Position numbers and translations under genes: made by a program. A stretch of DNA of 64,000 bases, taken from the NCBI RefSeq assembly GCF_039862785.1, contig NZ_CP156795.1, positions 1,178,001 to 1,242,000 on the forward strand. Reading direction: 5' to 3'. This stretch comes from Acinetobacter sp. ANC 7912 (GTDB lineage: Bacteria; Pseudomonadota; Gammaproteobacteria; Pseudomonadales; Moraxellaceae). The notes beneath the pieces were generated by a model that saw only the letters and a list, made by a program, of their open reading frames with translations, had not been told where the DNA came from and did no database searches. This document shows positions 56,251 through 64,000 of the stretch, piece by piece; position 1 is the first letter of the stretch, and every line of letters begins with the position of its first letter.

Positions 56251-56652
56251 TTAATGATCGTGGTCGTGATCATGTTTGTGCTTGTTGGCATGGAACTCTT
56301 CGTTGCGACGGAAACGTAGATAGTTCTCAAACTGATCACAATATTCGTCATAGTTGTCTTCCAGCATTAATTGGAACTGCTGAAGAATATAGGACATGAC
56401 CTGGTCCTTGGCTTCACGCATTTCATTGCCATCTTTGAAGTTATTGGCAGCCACCCAGGTATTAAAACGGGCAGTGGCAAACAACATCGAAGCGCTCACC
56501 TGACCGCGTTTTTCGCTCGGGCTTTCCTGTGAGCCTTTTTCTACACGGCTAAACTCGTTGGCCTGCTTGATAAATTCATCAGCACGTTCAAAGAATGCAG
56601 CATTTAACGCTTCTTCTTCGGTTACATCGGTCGCTTCAATCTTTTGAACCAT
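56251..56652 (-). CDS. DUF3144 protein with His-rich tail
   Basis: The 133-aa protein matches DUF3144 (ATARFNTWVAANNF, MLEDNYDEYCDQFENYLRF). The C-terminal tail HANKHKHDHDHDH (121-133) has six histidines alternating with Asp/Lys, a likely nickel or zinc-binding stretch not needed for the fold. The function is unknown. It diverges from the 56761 gene. Confidence 0.85.
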   Translation of the reverse strand: MVQKIEATDVTEEEALNAAFFERADEFIKQANEFSRVEKGSQESPSEKRGQVSASMLFATARFNTWVAANNFKDGNEMREAKDQVMSYILQQFQLMLEDNYDEYCDQFENYLRFRRNEEFHANKHKHDHDHDH

Positions 56653-56760
56653 GAATTTTTCCTGACACTCAATCTGAATGGCTCATTATAGGCAAAGCCT
56701 TGCAGAAACTAAACCTTTGCCTTAATCTAAAAATAGCCTAAGCATAAAAATGTGATTCCC

Positions 56761-57393
56761 ATGCAAGATGCAATTGCTGTACAAAGCCTGAAAAGTGATA
56801 TCGCCTTATTGCGCCAGAACATTTGGCCACCTGTGAATCTGGCCAATGTTGAAGGGCTGCCGATTTATTATGGCAGCAAGTCACAGGTGGAAGACTATTA
56901 CCGCCAGTGGAGTGGGTTAATAGAACGGGCGCAGGACCTGTTTCAGCCTTTTATGGAAGATGAAGTGCTGGATGCGGTACATCTGCCGAGCCATTTAAAC
57001 TTGCCGCTGTTTTATTTCCATGTGGATCGGATTCGGATCAATAAAACTCGGGCCAAGGAATCAAAAACCTTTCGTGGGATTGCCAGCCTGATTGAAAAAT
57101 GTGGTCAGTTTGAACCAGAGCAGGTCCAGGCCATGCAACGCTGGCTAGATAGTGATGAAACCGCTGCCTTGGTGGCACATCGGGAATTTGTTGATTTGCG
57201 TACTTATGTGTTTCAGCATGGGCAGAGTGAATATACTCGAACCCGGTTTTATGTGAATGGCATTGTACTCAGTGTAGAACAGCATTTTGAACTGGTGGAT
57301 GCGCGTGACAAGCCACGCAAGCAGCGTAGTGATAGTTATAGTGATCCGCTAGCCGATAACAATACCTGGAAAGTCTACGGCAAATATCGCTAG
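56761..57393 (+). CDS. conserved hypothetical protein
   Basis: The 210-aa product starts at ATG 56761 (MQDAIAVQSLKSD). A GTG at 56752 adds three residues. It is a soluble mixed alpha/beta protein with no recognised domain; the C-terminal part is basic (ARDKPRKQRSDS). It converges with the first CYTH-CHAD gene. Confidence 0.65.
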   Translation: MQDAIAVQSLKSDIALLRQNIWPPVNLANVEGLPIYYGSKSQVEDYYRQWSGLIERAQDLFQPFMEDEVLDAVHLPSHLNLPLFYFHVDRIRINKTRAKESKTFRGIASLIEKCGQFEPEQVQAMQRWLDSDETAALVAHREFVDLRTYVFQHGQSEYTRTRFYVNGIVLSVEQHFELVDARDKPRKQRSDSYSDPLADNNTWKVYGKYR

Positions 57394-57405
57394 GTCTTGA
57401 TTTGC

Positions 57406-58863
57406 TTATTTCTTCCAGAAGGGCTGAATCTGGGAAAAATCTTGCAGTTCAGCCTGAATTTCTTTTTGCAGTCGCTTTTGTTCGGCACGTAGCCAGCCGA
57501 GTACAAACCAGGCTTTAGGTTTCTGTTTTACATAAGGCTCATACAGGCTTTCTGCAACATTCAAGTCATTATAATGTCCTAGACTTTCCTGCAACGGTTT
57601 TAAGGCTTTCAGGTAAGTTTTTACCAGTTTGGATGGGAACAGACTTTGCAGAAATTCGATGTTATAGCGCAGACGTTTGACCCGTTTACGGGTTCGGTGC
57701 TGGTCTTCAATATCCAGTTCACTAAACTGTTTGGCATCCGCACAGACTTGCTGATGCAGCTTGCTCAATCGTTTTAACAGGATTTGGAGATCTGCTGAGA
57801 TTTTCTTAGGTTTGGACTGGCTATAACGTAATAGATCCAGAAACAGATAGTTGGTTTCCGGCTGACGGAATAACTGACTGACATCAAGCTCTTTTTCTGT
57901 GGCAGGTGGTAGCTCGACCAGTGGCGAACCAGCAGCTTCCAGTTGCGGTAATAGGCTTTCAGCTAGTGCATCTCGATCTCGTGTCGTGCCCAATTGCTGG
58001 AAAAGATCAGACAGCTGTTCGATCCAGATAGGTGGAATCTCCAGTTCATCAACATTAAAAAAACGTAAAGCACTGCGCAGACGCCGGATCGCCACTCGAG
58101 CCTGATGGATATGTTCACTATCATAACGCTCGGCAGCCAGCGCCGTGGCATTCGGCAGCAAATGTTCTAATGTATTACGGATAATTTTCTGCAGCATTGT
58201 GTGCAGGCTGTCATCATCACTCAGTTCCAGCGGCAGTTGATGCTGGGCCGGAGTAATGCTGCTGCCTTCCACAAGCGAATATCCACGATCTGACTTGCTG
58301 CGGCTATCTAGCCAGAGTTCATAACGTTCAATCCACGGTTGGAAAAATTCAGTCAGTTCATTCAGCTGTCCTTCCTTCAGCTCAAATTCCAGCTCATATA
58401 CGGCGGTAAATTCACTGCCATGGCGTATTTCACCTTGATCAAAGGCAATTTCAATGGTGCTGTTTTTATATTTTTCGGTACGAACAGAACGTTGCACTTC
58501 AGTTTCAAATTGCAGGATTAAAGATTCTTTAAGTGAGCCAAGCGCTTCTTTGAGCAATTCCCGGATTTCTGGATGGTCTTTGTAGCAGGAAAGCTCACAT
58601 TGTTCCGGCTGGGTTTCTCCGAGTTCAATTTCAAATTCCAGTCGTTCAAAAGGTGGTTTTGAAGGGGTTTTAATAGTTTGCCGCCATAGTCCATTTTCCT
58701 GACGCTGGCGTAGTGCAATGTTATGTCCATATAGCCTTAAGTCTTCGGTATCAAAATATCGCGCCCACAGATGCTGGCGTTCTGGTGTCAGCGCAGCAAA
58801 GTCCTGCTGCAGTTGTGCATGCATGTGTGAAGGGACCTGAAACTTGAGCTCAATTTCTGACAT
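57406..58863 (-). CDS. CYTH-CHAD domain protein 1
   Basis: The 485-aa protein has an N-terminal CYTH domain (ExExK: EIELK at residues 3-7) that binds triphosphates and a C-terminal CHAD domain from about 230 with conserved basic residues (HQARVAIRRLRSALRFF) expected to bind polyphosphate. Such fusions act as tripolyphosphatases or polyphosphate-associated proteins. It starts at ATG 58863. The next gene upstream is a paralogue, and 210 bp separate them. Confidence 0.92.
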   Translation of the reverse strand: MSEIELKFQVPSHMHAQLQQDFAALTPERQHLWARYFDTEDLRLYGHNIALRQRQENGLWRQTIKTPSKPPFERLEFEIELGETQPEQCELSCYKDHPEIRELLKEALGSLKESLILQFETEVQRSVRTEKYKNSTIEIAFDQGEIRHGSEFTAVYELEFELKEGQLNELTEFFQPWIERYELWLDSRSKSDRGYSLVEGSSITPAQHQLPLELSDDDSLHTMLQKIIRNTLEHLLPNATALAAERYDSEHIHQARVAIRRLRSALRFFNVDELEIPPIWIEQLSDLFQQLGTTRDRDALAESLLPQLEAAGSPLVELPPATEKELDVSQLFRQPETNYLFLDLLRYSQSKPKKISADLQILLKRLSKLHQQVCADAKQFSELDIEDQHRTRKRVKRLRYNIEFLQSLFPSKLVKTYLKALKPLQESLGHYNDLNVAESLYEPYVKQKPKAWFVLGWLRAEQKRLQKEIQAELQDFSQIQPFWKK

Positions 58864-59075
58864 CACAGCATTCCTCTAAAGGCTTCTATCTTGACTATAG
58901 CTTTAAATCGAGCGATGACACTGAAGCAAATGGCTAGCTCTTTGTTGCGATTAGGTGAGTATTTTTTAACAGAGATAATTACACTTCAGCGAAGCAGAAT
59001 TGTGACAAAATTTATTGTGGAGATAAAAAAGCCCAGACTAAATCTGGGCATTGCTAAGTAAAGAAAATAAGCGAG

Positions 59076-60533
59076 TTATTTAATCAGTTTGCGGCTGACC
59101 AGGAACTGTTCTGTCGCTTCCAGTAAGCGTTGTGCATAGACTTCCTGCTTGGCAGTCAGCCAACCCAATACAAACCAGTCACTGGCTTCCAGCTCGGTCT
59201 GCTGGATATACAGGGCAGAAGAAGCCAAGGTTTGATATTCGGTGGCAGCTAATTGGGCATCATTTAGTGCCTTGCTGTATTTCTGCAAGTTTTTCACATC
59301 ATAAATCGAGGTCAGGATCGGGAAGCTAAACTTGAGTTCCTGAATCCGGCTTGCCAGCAGATCCAGCTGTTCAAAGTCATGTACTTCGGTCTGGTTCATC
59401 TGTTCCTGCAAGGCTTTATATTGTTGCTGCAAGGTCGCCTGTGCTGCACTTCTTAAATCTTGTGACTGTTTGGCATCATCGGTCAGGCTAAAGATCAGCA
59501 GTTCCAGATAATGATGCACATTCAGGGTGGATTTGACCAGATTGCCCAGCTTTTCCTTGGCATAGAGAATATCTTTACTCAGGTTTTCCGCCGTCGTTGG
59601 ATTTTGCAGGAAAGCCGCTAGGGTGCTTTGCATATGCTGTAAATGTTGCAGGTGCTCAAACTGTTTCTTGAATGCTTCCAGCTGGTGTGCCCATTTATCC
59701 GAAATACCAGAATGCCAGTCTTTAAACAGCAAGACGCTTAAATACAGGTGATCTAGCGCTTTTTGTGCCTGATCAATATGTTCCTGTTCAGCGACCTGTG
59801 CCGAAATCGCCGCGATATTCGGCAATAAGTGCTGCATCTGCTGGGCAATCAGGTTGCACAGCGCTTTTCCCGCACTGTCTTTCTTGCTGAGTTGGAATTC
59901 TTTGGTCTGTACGGCTGGACTGACTTTTTGACCAGTTGCTAGCAGATTACCGATTTCAGCCTTGCTGCGTACATCTAGCCACAGCTGATATTTCTTGACC
60001 CATTCAAAGCTAAAAGCGAGTAATTGCTCAACCGAACCACTTTTCAGTTCAAATTCGACTTCATGCACTTCCTGTTCTACATCTAGGGTACGGATTGCAC
60101 CGACATCCAGCGCGACTTCAATTTCCGTGCCTTCATGTTCTATCACACGCAAGGTGCGGGAAATGTCGGTTTCAAACTGTAATTTAAGCTGATCCAGTTG
60201 ATTGCCCAACGCATTGTTTAGAATTTTCTGTGCTTCAGGGGAATTGGCATAAATACTGAGATCCAGCTCAGGTGCCTGTTCCAATTCACCTAAATCATAA
60301 TTATGTTCAAAGCGCTCAATATGGCTTTTACCTGCCGCTTTCAGGGTCTGTACCCAACGCGTGCCTTCCAGACGCTGGCGCAGTGCTACGCCATTTTTAG
60401 ACAGTAGGCAGTCTTCAGTATCGTAATATTTGGCTTGCAGTTGAATCTGTTGTGATTTTTTCGGATCAAGCGCTTTGAGTAATGCATTGCGACGCGCTGC
60501 AGGAATCTGAAATTTAAGTTCAACTTCAACCAT
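59076..60533 (-). CDS. CYTH-CHAD domain protein 2 (CHAD divergent)
   Basis: The 485-aa paralogue has an intact CYTH motif EVELK (residues 3-7) and similar middle blocks, but the CHAD helix that normally carries the His and Arg cluster reads HIDQAQKALDHLYLSVLLF and has lost most basic residues. It may therefore keep a triphosphate tunnel but bind polyphosphate poorly. It starts at ATG 60533. It probably shares a transcript with protein 1. Confidence 0.9.
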   Translation of the reverse strand: MVEVELKFQIPAARRNALLKALDPKKSQQIQLQAKYYDTEDCLLSKNGVALRQRLEGTRWVQTLKAAGKSHIERFEHNYDLGELEQAPELDLSIYANSPEAQKILNNALGNQLDQLKLQFETDISRTLRVIEHEGTEIEVALDVGAIRTLDVEQEVHEVEFELKSGSVEQLLAFSFEWVKKYQLWLDVRSKAEIGNLLATGQKVSPAVQTKEFQLSKKDSAGKALCNLIAQQMQHLLPNIAAISAQVAEQEHIDQAQKALDHLYLSVLLFKDWHSGISDKWAHQLEAFKKQFEHLQHLQHMQSTLAAFLQNPTTAENLSKDILYAKEKLGNLVKSTLNVHHYLELLIFSLTDDAKQSQDLRSAAQATLQQQYKALQEQMNQTEVHDFEQLDLLASRIQELKFSFPILTSIYDVKNLQKYSKALNDAQLAATEYQTLASSALYIQQTELEASDWFVLGWLTAKQEVYAQRLLEATEQFLVSRKLIK

Positions 60534-60865
60534 GAGTAATGTCCTGTTTATACTGCCTATAAAACATAGACAGCGCTGTTAATGCCAAGTCTAGGAAAAG
60601 AAAAAATTCCTGAACACAGCCAGCCTATTTTTAGATTTTTAAGGCCAAGATTGTAACCAAAATCATTTTTTTAGTAAGACTTGACCGGGCAGAAAAGTCG
60701 TGAAGCGATTTAAGCTGATGAATTTTATAGTGGCTTAAACAGTTGAAAGTCGGGATGATTCAAATGAAAAGCATTTTAATGCACTGAAATTCAGACAAAA
60801 AATCCTACTTTTAATTGCCGAAAATATGCGCTAATGTGAACTAAAAAATATCAGGATGATGTTAT
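60534..60865. other. intergenic region between the CYTH-CHAD and DUF962 genes
   Basis: No gene was seen in these 332 bp. The right part contains the ribosome binding site AGGATGA (60853-60859) of the DUF962 gene. Confidence 0.5.
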
Positions 60866-61249
60866 ATGAATGCACTTGTAGAAGCCCAGAAGGATCAGTT
60901 GCCAGCAGTTCGCCAGCCAATGCCGATCCGTGATTATCATGAATTCTATCGATTTTACCTGACCGAGCACCGCAATATCATGAGCCGCCGTCTGCATATC
61001 GTTGGCAGCAGCATTGGACTATATTTCTTTGGCAAGGCGATTCTGCAACGTAAGCCAAAATATTTCCTGTATGGTCTGGCTTCGGGTTATGCATGTGCCT
61101 GGATTGGGCATTTTATGTTTGAGAAAAACAAGCCTGCCAGCTTTAAACAGCCGATCTATAGCTTTATTTCGGACTGGCGTATGTTTGCCGATGTGCTGCG
61201 TGGCAATATTAGTCTGATCAGTCGCGATCAGGACAAAATTCCAAGCTAG
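60866..61249 (+). CDS. DUF962/Mpo1-like membrane protein
   Basis: The 127-aa protein matches the DUF962 family, whose yeast member Mpo1 is an iron-dependent dioxygenase of 2-hydroxy fatty acids. Conserved His blocks are YHEFYRFYLTEHRNIMSRRLH and GHFMFEKNKPA, and two hydrophobic stretches lie near 46-75. This is a short bacterial version. The substrate in this organism is unknown. Confidence 0.85.
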   Translation: MNALVEAQKDQLPAVRQPMPIRDYHEFYRFYLTEHRNIMSRRLHIVGSSIGLYFFGKAILQRKPKYFLYGLASGYACAWIGHFMFEKNKPASFKQPIYSFISDWRMFADVLRGNISLISRDQDKIPS

Positions 61250-61910
61250 ACCATTTTTTGCACCAAAAGTGAACCATGGGTCAGCAGAAACTACACGAAA
61301 TGACTTGCAAGCTTAGAGTTAATATTCTATTAATTATAGGGTGTTGTCTTCAAAGCTATTTTTAATCGCGAATGCAACTCGAAAAATACTCAGTTTTCCA
61401 AGCCTGGAGCGACCTTCTCCGGGCTTTTTTTATGGGCTTTATATATATTGGAATGTAAGAAAGCCCATCATTGACAGGCTTTCTTACCGGCAAACTTGAA
61501 TTGCCATTTTTAAATTGACTCTTTCCGGACTTTCTACGTTTCCCCACGAACGATGTTACGGAAGGGGAAAGAGTCAAAACGGTAAACTCATTGTTGAGTT
61601 AAACTTTGTAATTTTGTGTTGTTGATTTATTTTTAACCTAGTTTTGTTCAAATAAACATCCCTGGAACAAAATATTTTTAAAGCTATTTGTAAAATAATA
61701 TTTGTAAATTTAATTTGATTCTCATTTTTTATATTTTCTGAAAAATTCATCACTAAACTGTATCTAGCTGTTTTATGCTGCCTAAAGCAGGAAAGTCCTA
61801 CTCCTTGGGTTATGCAGATGACTAAAGATGAAAATTAAATGATTTTAGATAAGTTATCGCTATAACCTATGATTTTGCTCATAAAATAAATCGGTTAAAC
61901 AGGCTAATTA
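61250..61910. other. intergenic region with three strong hairpins
   Basis: No convincing gene was seen. The structures are: a terminator-like AGCCTGGAG ... CTCCGGGCT plus T run (61401-61431); a perfect 11-bp inverted repeat GTAAGAAAGCC/GGCTTTCTTAC (61455-61487); and a perfect 10-bp inverted repeat GACTCTTTCC/GGAAAGAGTC around a 39-base loop (61517-61575). These could belong to a small RNA or be leftovers of a MITE. The IS982 element begins at 61911. Confidence 0.5.
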
Positions 61911-62890
61911 ACCTGAGTTCGATGAAATCCACTTAACCTTTTAGCATATTTTGGAAAGTTGGCTTATTGGGGTTCAAACAATAAGCCACTACAGCAGCCA
62001 TGATATTCACCATGAAGTTATTTACCGAACGATGACGTGAATGTTCAAGTTGATGTAAATTTTTTAATTGATCATTCACTGTTTCGATCAATCCTCTTCT
62101 GCAAAGTAATTGTTTTTCTTCTTCAGTTTGGATGGGTTTATTTTTCATATTCCGACGTGATGGGGTCAATATTTTCAGTCCTCTTGCTGCTAAAGCTTCG
62201 GCTTTTGCTTTGCTCAAATAGCCTTTGTCTCCGAGTAGGATCCCTTTTAATTCTTGAGTTAAAGATTCTAATATAGCAACATCATGAACATTTCCCGATG
62301 TCAGCTTGAGATTAATAATTTCACCTAAATTATTGATAACGAGATGTAATTTAAAACCATAAAACCAACCCGTACTACTTTTTCCACGACCGGCCAAGCC
62401 TTTAAATACACGATGCCTTTTAATCCGAAGATTATGGCAAACTACCAATTTAGTGGAGTCAATGATACTGATTCCCGTATCTTTTCCTTTCACCTGATGG
62501 AAGAAACAACTCAGAGCTTGCAAACAACGGGGCATGATTTCAATAAATCGGTTGTAGCTAAGCAGTTTAGGAAAAGCAGATTTCCAGAATGGAACGATCA
62601 TTTGGCAATAAAAATATTTGAAGAATCTCAAACCGGATTGATGAAATAAAATGACAATGGTCATTGCTTCAGACAAGCTTAAAGCTGACTTTTTCAACCT
62701 GGTTTTTTGATTAGAAATTAAAGCTTTCTCTAAAGATTCATTAAATTTTTTGCAGAAATCATCCAAAATACAAAATAATTCGGTAATATGATCCATTGAG
62801 AAGCCTTGTTTTATAACATTTTGTCTTGAGAACCAATATGTTACAAAAACAGGGCTTTTTTTCTACTCTTTTTTTATATCGAACTCAGGT
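61911..62890 (-). mobile_element. IS982-family insertion sequence
   Basis: The inverted repeats ACCTGAGTTCGAT (61911-61923) and its complement ATCGAACTCAGGT (62878-62890) bound a 980-bp element. The flanking direct repeat TAATTA (61905-61910 and 62891-62896) is 6 bp. The element is intact. Confidence 0.92.
61933..62796 (-). CDS. IS982-family transposase
   Basis: The 287-aa DDE transposase has the Asp-containing blocks ISIIDSTKL and LLGDKGYLSK and the Glu block GLIETVNDQLKNLHQLEHSRHRS, typical of IS982. It is complete, with no frameshift. Confidence 0.93.
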   Translation of the reverse strand: MDHITELFCILDDFCKKFNESLEKALISNQKTRLKKSALSLSEAMTIVILFHQSGLRFFKYFYCQMIVPFWKSAFPKLLSYNRFIEIMPRCLQALSCFFHQVKGKDTGISIIDSTKLVVCHNLRIKRHRVFKGLAGRGKSSTGWFYGFKLHLVINNLGEIINLKLTSGNVHDVAILESLTQELKGILLGDKGYLSKAKAEALAARGLKILTPSRRNMKNKPIQTEEEKQLLCRRGLIETVNDQLKNLHQLEHSRHRSVNNFMVNIMAAVVAYCLNPNKPTFQNMLKG

Positions 62891-62945
62891 TAATTATTTG
62901 CTGAAAATACGCCGGGAAAAGGCTGCCTAAGGTGCCGGTTATGCC

Positions 62946-62951
62946 TATAAT
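62946..62951 (+). promoter_or_regulatory. -10 element before thiE
   Basis: TATAAT lies 35 bp upstream of the thiE start. The IS982 right end is 55 bp further upstream, so the native -35 region remains, although an IS-born promoter could also read into thiE. No THI-element (TPP riboswitch) signature was recognised in this short leader. Confidence 0.5.
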
Positions 62952-62980
62952 AGACCTATGTATTTTGAGTGGCGGTAATC

Positions 62981-63607
62981 ATGCGCGGTTTATATTTAAT
63001 TACCAATGATGATCCTTTAGAACTTTTATTGGCCAAGCTGGAAGGAGCGATGGCCAATGGTGGTATTTCAGTGCTGCAATACCGTCGCAAAAAAGTGGCG
63101 AAAGAAGATCAGATTTATGAAATCGAGTACATGAAAGCCATGTGTGCGGAATATCGTGTGCCGTTTGTGATTAATGATGATCTAGAAATGGCAGTTAAAT
63201 ATGGCGTAGGTGTGCATCTGGGCCAGGACGATGGCTCGATTCAGGAAGCAGTTGCACAGTTGCCTAAAAATGTACTGATTGGTCGTAGCTGTAACAATTC
63301 GCTCGAACTGGCCGAGCAGGCCATTGCTGATGGTGCTAACTATGTGGCGTTCGGTGCGATCTATGCCACTGCATCTAAGCCAGAAGCCGGCAATATTGGT
63401 CTGCAAACATTAAAACTGGCCAAAGAAAAACTGAATGTGCCAATTTGCGCTATTGGTGGTTTAACAGTTGAAAACTCCAAAGAAGTTATTGAATGTGGTG
63501 CAGATTACTGTGCCGTGATCAGTGACGTATTGGGCCGTCCGATGAATGCCATTCCAGAGCGTCTGGATGAATGGTCTACGCTATTTAAATCTACAGCGGT
63601 TGCATAA
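62981..63607 (+). CDS. thiE: thiamine-phosphate synthase
   Basis: The 208-aa TIM-barrel enzyme couples the thiazole and pyrimidine halves into thiamine phosphate. It starts at ATG 62981 (MRGLYLITND); GTG 62969 is in frame but less likely. Motifs QYRRKK, FVINDDLEMAV, GVHLGQDDG, GRSCNNSLELA and CAIGGLTVEN are clear. It completes the pathway using the products of thiS/thiG encoded elsewhere in this window. Confidence 0.95.
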   Translation: MRGLYLITNDDPLELLLAKLEGAMANGGISVLQYRRKKVAKEDQIYEIEYMKAMCAEYRVPFVINDDLEMAVKYGVGVHLGQDDGSIQEAVAQLPKNVLIGRSCNNSLELAEQAIADGANYVAFGAIYATASKPEAGNIGLQTLKLAKEKLNVPICAIGGLTVENSKEVIECGADYCAVISDVLGRPMNAIPERLDEWSTLFKSTAVA

Positions 63608-63649
63608 AACCTTATTACTTTATTTCTAAATTTTTAGTTGGATACCTCT

Positions 63650-64000
63650 ATGAGCTTATCTCCAAAGCAAGAACAACTGTTCAAACAAGCCAGTAAACAT
63701 ATTCCAGGTGGAGTGAATTCACCAGTACGTGCCTTTAATGGCGTTGGTGGTACACCAATTTTCATCGAAAAAGCGCAAGGTGCCTATCTGTATGATGTCG
63801 ATGGTAAGCGCTATGTGGACTATGTTGGCTCATGGGGGCCAATGATTCTGGGGCATGCGCATCCAGCGATTATTAAAGCCGTTCAGGATGCCGCTGTTGA
63901 TGGCTTGAGCTTTGGTGCACCTACCGTACATGAAACCACGCTGGCAGATATTATTTGTGAAATCATGCCATCGATTGAACTGGTGCGTATGACTAACTCT
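63650..64000 (+). CDS. hemL: glutamate-1-semialdehyde 2,1-aminomutase (partial, 3' end off window)
   Basis: The first 117 codons of a PLP-dependent aminomutase are present. They begin [20 protein letters not shown] and contain [39 protein letters not shown], and [13 protein letters not shown]. It makes 5-aminolevulinate for tetrapyrrole synthesis. It lies 42 bp after thiE on the same strand, an arrangement that recurs in relatives. Confidence 0.95.
   Translation, partial: MSLSPKQEQLFKQASKHIPGGVNSPVRAFNGVGGTPIFIEKAQGAYLYDVDGKRYVDYVGSWGPMILGHAHPAIIKAVQDAAVDGLSFGAPTVHETTLADIICEIMPSIELVRMTNS

Noticed and set aside
61362..61577. Minus-strand open frame of 71 codons
   Set aside because: Runs across three hairpins and has no ribosome binding site or family match.
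1..64000. Prophage or integrative element
   Set aside because: No integrase, phage structural gene or attachment duplication was seen; mobile content is limited to IS elements.

Overview
The window is chromosomal DNA of an Acinetobacter-type gammaproteobacterium. The evidence is a set of Moraxellaceae-like proteins (pyrB followed by a dihydroorotase-like pseudoenzyme, gspL-gspM, cvpA-purF, rpsU/tsaD/yqeY, DUF937 and OmpA-type proteins) and several insertion sequences typical of Acinetobacter, including three copies of an ISAba125-like IS30 element. The species cannot be fixed from the sequence alone. No CRISPR array, prophage, plasmid origin or defence island was seen.

Layout. 1-10860 is an IS-rich segment: two IS605-type elements (divergent tnpA/tnpB) lie in inverted orientation around two small paralogous genes, pyrB, the pyrC-like gene and two DUF937-type genes. 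The second IS605 copy is the outer shell of a three-level nest: IS605 is interrupted by an IS4-family element, which is interrupted by an IS30 element. This IS605 also truncates an OmpA/DUF937 gene whose 3' half is absent from the far side, which suggests an inversion or deletion. 10898-14864 holds a DUF2520 protein, a GMC oxidoreductase and an aldehyde dehydrogenase broken by one in-frame stop. 14909-30523 is mostly housekeeping: trmB, a SulP transporter, a glutathione transferase, thiS-thiG, rpoH, a TusA-like protein, a cold-shock protein with a long leader, a DEAD-box helicase, gpsA, sixA, gspL-gspM, pyrD and cvpA-purF.

30615-44403 carries a large M48-type membrane pseudoprotease (second zinc histidine lost), a possible HolD, a D-2-hydroxyacid dehydrogenase, a BepA-like periplasmic protease, yqeY-rpsU/tsaD, a lipoprotein, a DUF815 ATPase, and a patatin phospholipase overlapping a protein-kinase-like gene. 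44490-47380 is a tRNA region with nine genes. The operon Leu(UAG)-Trp-Leu(UAG) occurs twice and the single gene Leu(CAG) occurs twice, arranged X-Y-IS30-Y-X on one strand, with an IS5-family element immediately downstream.

48536-63607 contains gloB, a flavin reductase, a PhzF protein, a Fur-box-preceded 928-aa M16 protease resembling PqqL/FusC, an amidohydrolase pseudogene with two frameshifts, a DUF3144 protein with a His-rich tail, two tandem CYTH-CHAD proteins, a DUF962/Mpo1-like protein, an IS982-family element and thiE. hemL runs off the right edge.

How the parts relate. Pyrimidine synthesis (pyrB, pyrC-like, pyrD), purine synthesis (purF) and thiamine synthesis (thiS, thiG, thiE) are present as dispersed parts of their pathways. 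Eight IS copies (two IS605, one IS4, three IS30, one IS5, one IS982), with three clearly decayed or interrupted host genes, indicate a genome under active IS remodelling. The most unusual items are the pseudoenzymes (PyrC-like and M48-like), the iron-regulated orphan M16 protease, the tRNA duplication and the nested IS that allows the order of insertion events to be read.
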